Part shown: one piece after another, positions 7,983 through 15,799 of the stretch
How positions within the stretch are numbered: the first letter of the stretch is position 1
How the letters are laid out: each line of letters starts with the position of its first letter
Assembly (NCBI RefSeq): GCF_900113735.1
Contig: NZ_FOQM01000011.1
Location: forward strand, 108,086 to 172,085
DNA: 64,000 nt
Source of the DNA: Bradyrhizobium sp. Gha
GTDB lineage: Bacteria; Pseudomonadota; Alphaproteobacteria; Rhizobiales; Xanthobacteraceae
Reading direction: 5' to 3'
Notes under the pieces: generated by a model
Seen by the model: only the letters and a program-made list of their open reading frames with translations
What the model was told of the DNA's origin: nothing
Databases searched by the model: none
Program-made: the position numbers and the translations under genes

Positions 7983-8687
7983 GTGGACACACCCAATCGA
8001 CTACCCGACTTCCCGGACGATGCGCCCGGCAGGTTCGGCTACTCAGTTGCCAAGGTCAGCCTTGCTGCAGTGCCGTTCGTTGGCGATGCCCTTCAAGAAA
8101 TTCTTGAACGCGCCATCGGAGAGCCGCTGAGGAAGCGGCAGGAGGAATGGTTCAAGGAGATCGGTAAGGGTCTTCAGGATTTTCAGGACCGTCTGGATGG
8201 CTTCGATCCGAGGGCGTTAGGAGAGAACCCGGCCTTCGTTGGCGTCGTGTACGAGGCGACAGATCAGGCCATGCGGGCGCAAGATGAAGACCGGCTGGAG
8301 GCACTCCGAAACGTGGTGCTCAACACCGCCGCAGGCATCGCAATCGACGACGTGTTGCGTGGCAGGTTCATGGGTTACGTCGGCAGGTTCTCAACGGCAC
8401 ACGTTCGCGTTCTGAAGGCAATGGACAACCCAAGTGGCTCACCCGCCATGGTGGCGCAGGCGAAAGGAATGATGATGGGCTCCTTCTGGCCCGTGCTGCT
8501 GGCTGGCTTGCCGGAGTTTGGACAGCGCGAAGACCTGCTTGAAGTCATCGTTGCAGAGCTTGAAGCCGAGAGGCTCGTCGAGGGATCGTCGAAGGTCATG
8601 ATGTCGGGCGGTTCGATCATGAACCAGAAGTCTACCGCACTGGGTAGAGCGTTCCTCCAGTTCATCAGTACCCCCCAGATTGCTTGA
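7983..8687 (+). CDS. Hypothetical island protein (234 aa)
   Basis: GTG at 7983 follows GAGAGG by 6 nt and gives VDTPNRLPDFPDD...; the open frame reaches back to 7845 but that part overlaps the res-like array and looks non-coding. The protein begins with a short amphipathic segment (VAKVSLAAVPFVGDALQEIL) and is otherwise helical, with no enzyme motif that I recognise. The C-terminal third may be a small winged helix (LLEVIVAELEAERLVEG). It lies within the att-bounded island, so it may be a cargo gene. Function unknown. Confidence 0.6.
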   Translation: MDTPNRLPDFPDDAPGRFGYSVAKVSLAAVPFVGDALQEILERAIGEPLRKRQEEWFKEIGKGLQDFQDRLDGFDPRALGENPAFVGVVYEATDQAMRAQDEDRLEALRNVVLNTAAGIAIDDVLRGRFMGYVGRFSTAHVRVLKAMDNPSGSPAMVAQAKGMMMGSFWPVLLAGLPEFGQREDLLEVIVAELEAERLVEGSSKVMMSGGSIMNQKSTALGRAFLQFISTPQIA

Positions 8688-8806
8688 TGGGTTGACGAGG
8701 CACGGGACGCCCGAACTCCCACATTGCCATGGGGGGCAAGGGGGAACGGCGCTGGCAACGCAGTGGAAATGGGGCTTCACATTTTTTCGCCAACTATCCG
8801 CGGTGG

Positions 8807-9319
8807 CTACGCATCGTGAGTGACGAGGCTCTCGCTGAGGGCATGTAGCTTCGTTCGAGCATGACTGATGTCCTCGGAGATCGCCGCGTTCAGAGCACCG
8901 ACGCTCCGAAGTGTAGCTCCGATTGTAGTTTCCAAGTTCCCCTCCGCCGTTGTTGCCTCCGCCTGCAGCTTCTCTGCCTGCTCTTCATCGGGAGCGTCTT
9001 CACCATCGAGATAGACATCCCAGTTCATGACCCAAAGATCACGCGAGAGCGTGTTCAGCTTTTCGATCAGATCGGCCCTTGCCGCAGCAACACGCTTCCC
9101 ATCAAGGCGCAGCGCCTTTTGGAGCGAGACAAAATCTAACAAGCGGTCAACTTTCGCAGCCGCCTCGTGCACCCAAAAGCTTAAGGTCTTGATGTGGTCC
9201 GGATACCACTGTAGCTCCTGGCGCACGATCTCAGCCTGCTCCGCAAGATCGTCTCGCATTTTACCCAGCGTACTAATGCGACGGCGAAGTGCATCGCTCT
9301 TCAAAATATCGGTCTGCAT
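8807..9319 (-). CDS. Coiled-coil hypothetical protein (170 aa)
   Basis: ATG at 9319 gives 170 aa, almost entirely helical and heptad-like (LRRRISTLGKMRDDLAEQ...), with an acidic patch EDAPDEEQAEKLQAEA. No signal peptide or membrane segment. The open frame continues to 9424 but that part overlaps the truncated end of the integrase and is probably not native. It replaces the missing catalytic half of the integrase, so it may have arrived with the deletion. Function unknown. Confidence 0.5.
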   Translation of the reverse strand: MQTDILKSDALRRRISTLGKMRDDLAEQAEIVRQELQWYPDHIKTLSFWVHEAAAKVDRLLDFVSLQKALRLDGKRVAAARADLIEKLNTLSRDLWVMNWDVYLDGEDAPDEEQAEKLQAEATTAEGNLETTIGATLRSVGALNAAISEDISHARTKLHALSESLVTHDA

Positions 9320-9356
9320 TCCTTGTAGACGCACCTGTCGCCAAACGGGAAAGACG

Positions 9357-10413
9357 GCGATAACCGTTCTCGTCGTCCACACAGCCCGTGTAGAGAGGCA
9401 TCTGGAACAGCTTCGGCAGATCACCCAATGGCACCGGCTTGTTCTTGTCCTTGACCGGGTCGGCCAACTGCAAGTCCGCGGCTGGGTTGCGATCTGCGAG
9501 TTCCTCTTTGACTGCCCAGTTGAAGAGTGACGACTGGTTGATCAGGTACGAATTGATCGTTCCTACAGACATGAGCGGCTTGCCGTCGATCTTGGCCAGT
9601 CGCGCGGCATCCTGCAGGGACTTGCCGGGATAGACCTTCCGGGCGTTCTTAGGGATTGTCTGCAGCAGCGCCCGAACTCGCGTGCAGTCCGCTCGGTTCA
9701 CATCTCGGACCAGCTTGTCCGGCCCCATGAGCTCCTCGATAGCGTCGAACACGATCCGATAGCTGAGCAGGGTCTTCTCTCCCCGCGTGACGCTGGGATC
9801 GGCCAAATAGTCGTCCATGAGCTGCCGCAGGCTGAGACCTCCAGTGGGCTTCTTGTGCGCCTCTCCGAACCTCTGCACGAGATCGTCGGTGCCATAGTCG
9901 TTGTTGGCTCGACGCAGGAGCGTAGTGGCAGCGTCGCTGATGGTGTCGCGCAAGGTAGGCAAGAACCGAGCCCTTATCTTCGTCGATATTCCCGACCGTC
10001 GAGGAGCGACTGAGCAGCTCGGCTAGGTGAGGACCGATCTCTGCTTCCAGCTCAGTCGGGCTCTGCGTCCGCGACATCTTGTCGATGAACTTCTCGTAGA
10101 TGACGGGACCACCGGGGCGGTCTCCCCATTGCCGAATGGCGAACTCGTAAGCCTTCCCGCACAGCCGAACGATCTCACGCTGAGACAGGTTCGCTGGTGG
10201 GCCCGCCTCGGTTGCCCGGAGCCGGTCCATCTCGGCATCGAATGCCGAACTCGCGGCGCGGACCCTCCGCACGGCTTCGCGGTAGTCAGAGGTCCCAATG
10301 GACTTCCACCGTTCCTTGCCCTTGAACAGATGCAGCAGATCGGCGGGGTACGAGGCTCGGAGGTAGTAGGTGTTTTTGCGCTTGTGTAGTCGAGGGTGAG
10401 GCACGTCTTCCAT
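9357..10413 (-). pseudogene. Tyrosine integrase, frameshifted and truncated
   Basis: The N-terminal part from ATG 10413 (MEDVPHPRLHKRKNTYYLRA...) is the DUF6538-like start of phage/island integrases. It runs in frame to about 9965, where a single-base indel moves the protein to a second frame (LPTLRDTISDAATTLL...). That frame contains the core-binding SAM-like domain and continues to PLYTGCVDDENGYR near 9357, just where the catalytic domain should begin. The conserved Arg-His-Arg-Tyr block is absent. The gene starts 92 bp from the tRNA-derived repeat at 10505, the usual integrase-att arrangement. It cannot encode an active recombinase. Confidence 0.85.
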
Positions 10414-10504
10414 GGGCTCGCTCTAGCAGCTCACCGTAGCCCCCATCAGCTGGAAGCCATTGGAACTGCAGAGTTTTTGGAAGATCAACGACTTGAAGGG
10501 GAAC

Positions 10505-10532
10505 TGGCGGAAGGGGTGGGATTTGAACCCAC
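10505..10532 (-). tRNA. tRNA-Ser-like 3' fragment containing att core
   Basis: On the minus strand the sequence reads a T-stem/loop (GTGGG-TTCAAAT-CCCAC), then acceptor bases CCCTTCC, discriminator G and CCA. G73 and the acceptor pattern are serine-like. No matching 5' acceptor strand (CCCTTCC on the plus strand) or anticodon arm is found in the next 120 bp, so only the 3' end is present. Its 17 terminal bases equal the repeat at 3313-3329. Confidence 0.6.
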
Positions 10533-10615
10533 TTGTGTCCATTCGCCGGTGAGGAACATCCAATTTGGGGGTAAACAGCTTCTGCCGCTTTTGCCCGCCG
10601 CGTCATCCCCGCACT

Positions 10616-11545
10616 TTAATGTCCCCAACGAAGAGCCAAGGGGTTGAGCTCGCGGGCAAGCTCGATCAAGCCAGCTCTCGTCGCGGGATGGATCTGGTCG
10701 AGCGGATGCCGTACGGCTTCGCATTTGATCACGCCACCTTCAGCCATCACGCTCTTGGCGGCGCGCAGGCCACACTGGCGGTTTTCGAAATTGATGAGGG
10801 GCAGCACCTTTGCATACACCAGAGCGGCCTGCTGCCTGTCGCCCGCTCTGTGACGATCAAGCACGGGGCGGAGTAGGTCGGGCAACAGCGCGCTTGACAT
10901 TGTTCCGCTCGCACCGGCGTCGAGGTCTGCCATCATGGTGATGGCCTCCTCCCCGTCAAAAGGACCAACTATGACCTCACCTCCGAGCTCGATCAGGCTG
11001 CGCAGCTTGGCAGCCGCAAACGGCACCTCGATCTTGAAATACCTGGCGAGCGGCACCTCGCAAGCGAGCCGGACGAGAAACGGGACCGTCAATGTAACGC
11101 CGGAGAGCGGAGCGTCCTGGACCATGATTGGAATCCCGGCTGCGTCCGCGACCCGGCCGAAATGCTCGATCATGGCGCCTTCATCCGCCTTGAGGCTTGC
11201 ACCGTGATAAGGCGGCATCAGCATGAGGAGGCTTGCGCCACGTTCGGCTGCATAGCGAGCGCGTTGCACTGCAATCTGCGTGCTAAAATGGCTGCATGTC
11301 ACCATGACTGGCTTGCGGCCCGCGACATGCGAAAGACAGAGCTCGACCAGAATGTCACGTTCCTGATCAGAGAGCAGGAACTGCTCGGAATAATTGGCCA
11401 GAATGCAGATCCCGTCCACGCCTTGATCAATCATGCAATCGAGAACGCGCCGCTGCCCTTCCAGATCGAGATCTCCCGAGCCCGTAAACGGCGTCGGAGC
11501 AACCGGGAACAAGCCGCGATAAATGGGAGTTTTCGCATTTCTCAT
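10616..11545 (-). CDS. DHDPS-family lyase/dehydratase
   Basis: ATG at 11545 gives 309 aa beginning MRNAKTPIYRGLFPVAPTPF, the typical entry strand of the dihydrodipicolinate synthase/N-acetylneuraminate lyase TIM barrel. The Schiff-base lysine is in ARYFKIEVPF, and the pyruvate-carboxylate-binding loop is altered (LANYSEQFLL). Such divergent members often act as 2-keto-3-deoxy sugar-acid dehydratases or aldolases. The gene lies in the same orientation as a GH88-like hydrolase, which fits sugar-acid breakdown, but the substrate cannot be read from sequence. It is the first gene outside the att-bounded island. Confidence 0.8.
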   Translation of the reverse strand: MRNAKTPIYRGLFPVAPTPFTGSGDLDLEGQRRVLDCMIDQGVDGICILANYSEQFLLSDQERDILVELCLSHVAGRKPVMVTCSHFSTQIAVQRARYAAERGASLLMLMPPYHGASLKADEGAMIEHFGRVADAAGIPIMVQDAPLSGVTLTVPFLVRLACEVPLARYFKIEVPFAAAKLRSLIELGGEVIVGPFDGEEAITMMADLDAGASGTMSSALLPDLLRPVLDRHRAGDRQQAALVYAKVLPLINFENRQCGLRAAKSVMAEGGVIKCEAVRHPLDQIHPATRAGLIELARELNPLALRWGH

Positions 11546-11692
11546 GTAGAGGATTCCAGACAGGAGGCAGTCAATTGCTCTCGAGCTCGCTGAGCCATCA
11601 CGCCCCAAGGAGCGGAGATTGACTGCCGTGGCGTCACGAACAATTTTGGTTTGAGGCTTTGGTCTCGTTGGAAGCGTTTCGGCACCTCCTCA

Positions 11693-12844
11693 TTAGATCC
11701 AGCCAGGCGGCACCAGGTCCGTCAAAACGGCGAGACATTCAAACAGGAAGTAGCTTCCGAAGATCAGTTCGACGTTCTGGGCCGCATCGAGATCGCGCAC
11801 GATTGCCTTTCGGGTGAAGCAGCCGCCGGTGAGCATTCCAGGCGGTCGCGGGTCATCGGGAGCAGTCGGTGTCAGGTATTTCGAGATCAGCTGAGTAACT
11901 GTGCGCTCGGCAAATAATCTATATTTGGCGCCCCGCTCAGGACCAAGTGCGGATGCGAGCCGCAGCGCCGCGGCAGCAGCGATAGCAGTGGCCGCAGTAT
12001 CCCTGCTAGTGTTGGGGATCGCCGGATCGTCGAAATCCCAGAAGGAAACGAGATCCGCAGGGACGTGATCGATCCACCAGTTAAGAAGGCGCACGGCGTA
12101 ATCGCGCCATAGCTCCTCGTCCGGGCGGACCATGGCGGCGTGAGCGGTGTAGAGCATCGCCCATCCCTGCGCCCGGCCCCAGGTGCTGATATCGCTATAT
12201 CCTTTGTGCGTGTGCGTCCTGAGTACCTCCCCGGTGTGGGGATTGAGGGTGGACGACTGGATAACTGAATTGTCCCGCCGCACATGGATGTCCAGAACAC
12301 GCCGCATATGTGCATTGGCAACCTCCTCCATCCGGGAATCGGAAAGCTCGTCTGCGGCCCAATAGAGCAGGCCTGTCGCCTGGAGCGAGTCGATGCTGCT
12401 CTCGGAGGCTCCGACTGCGTTCGCCTCCTCGGCATCGCTGCCCAACGGTATCAGTCCAAGATGTGGATCGAACATGTCACGAAGCGACCTTGCCGCTGTC
12501 AGAGCAGCCTCGCGCGCGTTTGCGTCCTTGAACAGGATGCTGCCGAGGGCGCCAGCATGATAGAAGCCGAAGCCCTTGAAGGCCGTAAGCCGCTCGGCAC
12601 GCGGTAACATTCGACTTAGCGCAGCACGGGCGTCTTCGATTGGGAACTGCCTGGGATCAGCGAGATGCGCGAGCCAGAGCTCACCGACAAATGCCCCGCC
12701 CGTCCAATCACCATCGGGCGTGAAGGTCCATCTTCCGTCTGCGGCATTCGCCCAGTGTGGCAAGCCCGAGCGTGCAACCTCCCGAGTCTCGGCGATGCGC
12801 TTAAGCATGCGCTCGCGCGCGAGCAGATATTTGCTTTTCGACAT
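11693..12844 (-). CDS. GH88/GH105-like unsaturated uronyl hydrolase
   Basis: ATG at 12844 gives 383 aa with no signal peptide, so a cytoplasmic enzyme. Family motifs are present: SSIDSLQATGLLYWA with the conserved Asp, STWGRAQGWAML (the family's RGQ motif is swapped to RAQ), SFWDFDDPAIPNTSRDTAAT near the C-terminal third, and a late GSYFLFECL. These enzymes hydrate the C4-C5 double bond of unsaturated uronides. The neighbouring DHDPS-family gene could handle the resulting keto-sugar. An upstream extension to 12991 is open but lacks the family pattern. Confidence 0.78.
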   Translation of the reverse strand: MSKSKYLLARERMLKRIAETREVARSGLPHWANAADGRWTFTPDGDWTGGAFVGELWLAHLADPRQFPIEDARAALSRMLPRAERLTAFKGFGFYHAGALGSILFKDANAREAALTAARSLRDMFDPHLGLIPLGSDAEEANAVGASESSIDSLQATGLLYWAADELSDSRMEEVANAHMRRVLDIHVRRDNSVIQSSTLNPHTGEVLRTHTHKGYSDISTWGRAQGWAMLYTAHAAMVRPDEELWRDYAVRLLNWWIDHVPADLVSFWDFDDPAIPNTSRDTAATAIAAAAALRLASALGPERGAKYRLFAERTVTQLISKYLTPTAPDDPRPPGMLTGGCFTRKAIVRDLDAAQNVELIFGSYFLFECLAVLTDLVPPGWI

Positions 12845-13099
12845 GGCTTTTCGATCCAACAAAAACTCGCCGTGCGGGCTTTGGCCTGGCGACCACTCAA
12901 CGCTCTTTATCAACAGACCCTGGGCTAGCGCGAACAGCGAGCGTTCCCGCGACTTGCAAGCATGCTTGGTTGCACCGCCGCCGAAGAGCAAACCTCGTCG
13001 GCAGCATCGCGAGAAACCAACGCCGCGCGCAAGTTTGTGCCGATGACCAAACCCCTCCTGTTGGAAAGCCTGCTACTTCCAAGAAGTCGCTATCTTCGT

Positions 13100-14302
13100 T
13101 TAGTGATGCGAGTCCGCAGCACCGATGGCGCCCGTATTGTAAAGATCCTTCAATTTGGTGGCGTCATAGCCGAGCTCCTTTAGAATCTCCTCCGTTTGGG
13201 CTCCGAGTTTTTGCGGCGGCAAACGCACCTCCGGCTGCTCGCCGTCGTAGCGCACGGGATGACCGACGAGGGTAATGGGAGCGCCGGTCGCGCCGGTGAC
13301 CACCTGAAAATGTCCATTGTGCGCGATCTGCGGATCCGCAACCACGTCGGCATAATCGTTCACCGCAGCGTGCCAAATTCCACGCGCTTCGAACAAGACG
13401 ATGCATTCGCTGGTTGTGCGTTTGGCGACACAGGCCGCGATCATGGCTGAGGCCTCATCCCGCCGGCGATACGCGTCCTCGTCAGCAATCCGCTTGTCGG
13501 GGGGGAGGCCAAGCGCGTCTGAGAGCGCCTCGAGCGATCCCAAAGAAATCGCAATGTGTCCATCGCGCGTCGCATAGATGCCGTAAGGCGCGCCGTAATA
13601 CCAGCCCGCCACCGGGCCCGGCTGACGGACGTCGTCAGGCCTTTGGCCGTTCAGGTAGCATGTAAATGATTCCATCTGGAGGTCGAGCGCAGCCGATAGC
13701 AGGCTAACATCGACCCGGCAGCCCTGCCCCGTGCGCGCTTTCCTCACCAGGGCAGCCAGGATTCCCGCCGCAAACAAGGCCGCGCCGTGATGGTCGATGG
13801 CGGAAACGCCGACAGCCCGAGGACCTTGCTCGCGACTTCCGGTGATCGTCGCAAGCCCTGAAAGCGCCTGGATCAGCAGATCCTGGCCCGGGCGGTTGAC
13901 GTAAGGTCCGTCAGGACCGTAGCCGGACGCAGCGGCATAGATGATCTTGGGATTGATCTTCTTTGCATCCGGGTAGCCGAGACCAAGCTTGTCGAGCACA
14001 CCCGGGCGGAAGTTCTCTGCGATCACATCCGATCTCGCGATGAGTTGCCTGGCGATGACCACCCCTTCGGGTTTTTTCAGATCGAGCGTGAGGCTGCGCT
14101 TGTTGCGGTTTCCAGTGAGAAGCAACATCGACTGGCCATCAATCCGCTTGTCCGCACCGCCCCATTTCCTCTGAAAGGCCCCTCCGGGCGGTTCTACGGC
14201 GATCACATCCGCACCGAGGTCGGCCAGAAACTGCACGCCGACGGGACCCATCAGAAAGTGATTGAGGCTGAGGACGCGAATGCCCTTTAAGAGATCGACC
14301 AT
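13100..14302 (-). CDS. Class III CoA-transferase (CaiB/BaiF)
   Basis: ATG at 14302 gives 400 aa (MVDLLKGIRVLSLNHFLMGP), the standard start of family III CoA-transferases. Visible are the ADLGADVIAVEPPGG strand, ENFRPGVLDKLGLGY, and the putative catalytic Asp in VSAIDHHGAAL. The frame stays open upstream to 14677, but that would run through the operator at 14353-14372. It moves CoA between carboxylic acids. A LacI gene is divergent at 14565 and an enoyl-CoA hydratase gene at 20667 shares the operator, so an acyl-CoA pathway under LacI control is likely. Confidence 0.88.
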   Translation of the reverse strand: MVDLLKGIRVLSLNHFLMGPVGVQFLADLGADVIAVEPPGGAFQRKWGGADKRIDGQSMLLLTGNRNKRSLTLDLKKPEGVVIARQLIARSDVIAENFRPGVLDKLGLGYPDAKKINPKIIYAAASGYGPDGPYVNRPGQDLLIQALSGLATITGSREQGPRAVGVSAIDHHGAALFAAGILAALVRKARTGQGCRVDVSLLSAALDLQMESFTCYLNGQRPDDVRQPGPVAGWYYGAPYGIYATRDGHIAISLGSLEALSDALGLPPDKRIADEDAYRRRDEASAMIAACVAKRTTSECIVLFEARGIWHAAVNDYADVVADPQIAHNGHFQVVTGATGAPITLVGHPVRYDGEQPEVRLPPQKLGAQTEEILKELGYDATKLKDLYNTGAIGAADSHH

Positions 14303-14352
14303 TACATCCTTGCTTTCGGTTTTTCGCTGAATCGAGCGCCTTGGCCTTCGAT

Positions 14353-14372
14353 TTCTGAAATCGATTTCAGAA
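14353..14372. promoter_or_regulatory. LacI-type operator, 20-bp perfect palindrome
   Basis: TTCTGAAATCGATTTCAGAA is a perfect dyad with a central CG, typical of LacI-family sites. It lies 51 bp upstream of the CoA-transferase start and 193 bp upstream of the divergent lacI-type gene, so it can control both. Related copies are at 15662, 20448 and 20610. Confidence 0.8.
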
Positions 14373-14564
14373 CTAGGCGATGCGAGAAGCACAGTCAAGT
14401 GAATCAACCAACTTTCGAATGAGCCTGGCCTCATCCCGCTTGATCTGCGCCTGAGTGGGTCAGAAATAGCGCGGACGGCCGGCATCCAGGGCTTGAGAAA
14501 GTGGCGCTGGTGATGGTTTAACCCTTGTGAGGAGACGCTCTCCGTCTCCTGGTGACCAAAGCAA

Positions 14565-15647
14565 ATGGACAAGAAACCTGTAATCGCGCCGAAAAGCCGC
14601 CAGCAGCCGCGGGTGAAGATCGAGGACGTCGCCCGGAAGGCGGATGTGTCGCCAGCGACCGTATCGCGAGTGCTCAATCACCCCGATATCGTACGGCCGG
14701 AGCTTCGTGACAGGGTCATGCGGCATATCAATGACCTCGCCTATACGCGCGATAGCGCAGCGCGAGCATTGAAATCAGGACGCATGCGGACTATCGGCGT
14801 GATCGTTCCGACGCTGGCACTCGGTATCTTTGCAGAAGGCGTGGAAGCGCTCCAGAACCGCCTCAGCGAGAGCGGCTACACATTGTTCATTGCCAATTCG
14901 CAATATGACCAGCGGCGGGAATTTCAGGAACTGCGCAGTCTCATTGAACGCGGCATCGATGGAATCGTGCTGGTCGGAGCTTCCCACGGACGGGAGCTGA
15001 GGAGCCTGATCGAACAGGCAGGTGTACCCGTCATCACAACCTATGTTGCCAAGGCCGGCGGCGGCATCCCCGCAATCGGAATTGACAACGAAAGCGCCAC
15101 CCGCGAGATGACGGAGTATCTGCTCAGGCTTGGACATACCCGTTTCGGCGCGATTGCCAACGTCGTTGCCGCGTCCAACGACAGATCCCGCGCCAGGCTG
15201 GAGGGAATTCAGCGTGCGCTCTCGGACGCCGGCCTCCCGCTCAAGCCAAGCCAGATCGTCAAGGCCGATTATTCGCTTGCCCAGGGCCGCAGTGCCCTTC
15301 GTCAGCTCGTCACCGATCACCCGGACACGACAGCAGTTATCTGCACCACCGACACGCTTGCCATCGGAGCAATGGCAGAGGCTCGCAAGATGGGTCTGGC
15401 CGTACCGGCTACGCTATCCATCACAGGATTTGATGATGTGGAGCTCGCAGCGCAAATGGACCCGCCGCTCACAACGGTCAGTGTTCCCGCAGCAGAAATC
15501 GGCCGGGGAGCGGCCGATTATCTCATCAATGCCATCGCCGGAAGTCCTGTCCCGAAAAGCGTCGCGCTGCCGTACCGGCTGGTCATGCGCTCATCGAGCG
15601 CCCCGCCGCGTTCTGGTGCCCGTCGCGGGCGCAGCAGAGATCATTGA
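14565..15647 (+). CDS. LacI-family transcriptional regulator
   Basis: ATG at 14565 gives 360 aa. Residues about 17-40 are the LacI helix-turn-helix (IEDVARKADVSPATVSRVLN), followed by the hinge helix (SAARALKSGRMRTIGVIVP) and a periplasmic-binding-type effector domain with TGFDDVELA and PPLTTVSVP motifs. A perfect inverted repeat with 7-bp arms GGAGACG/CGTCTCC (14531-14549) lies 15 nt before the start and could limit translation. The 20-bp dyad at 14353 and three related sites are its probable operators. The effector could be a sugar acid or acyl intermediate of the neighbouring pathway. Confidence 0.92.
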   Translation: MDKKPVIAPKSRQQPRVKIEDVARKADVSPATVSRVLNHPDIVRPELRDRVMRHINDLAYTRDSAARALKSGRMRTIGVIVPTLALGIFAEGVEALQNRLSESGYTLFIANSQYDQRREFQELRSLIERGIDGIVLVGASHGRELRSLIEQAGVPVITTYVAKAGGGIPAIGIDNESATREMTEYLLRLGHTRFGAIANVVAASNDRSRARLEGIQRALSDAGLPLKPSQIVKADYSLAQGRSALRQLVTDHPDTTAVICTTDTLAIGAMAEARKMGLAVPATLSITGFDDVELAAQMDPPLTTVSVPAAEIGRGAADYLINAIAGSPVPKSVALPYRLVMRSSSAPPRSGARRGRSRDH

Positions 15648-15661
15648 TCGGGCAACGGTGC

Positions 15662-15677
15662 CTGAAATCAGTTTCAG
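15662..15677. promoter_or_regulatory. LacI-type operator copy between convergent genes
   Basis: CTGAAATCAGTTTCAG keeps both half-sites CTGAAA and TTTCAG but not the central CG. It lies 15 bp after the lacI-type stop and beyond the 3' end of the CehA/McbA gene, where no promoter is expected. Confidence 0.6.
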
Positions 15678-15799
15678 AACCGCGGCCTATCCTTCGCGGC
15701 CCAGGCAGCCGGGTGGGCATTCCATTGAACAATCGCCCGTAATTAGAGCCTGCCGAGCAGGCAGCGCGCCGAGCGACAGTCAAAGGCGCCGAAGGCGTC

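Noticed and set aside
14775..15320. Minus-strand frame of 181 aa inside the LacI gene
   Set aside because: Antisense shadow; the LacI reading frame is conserved throughout.
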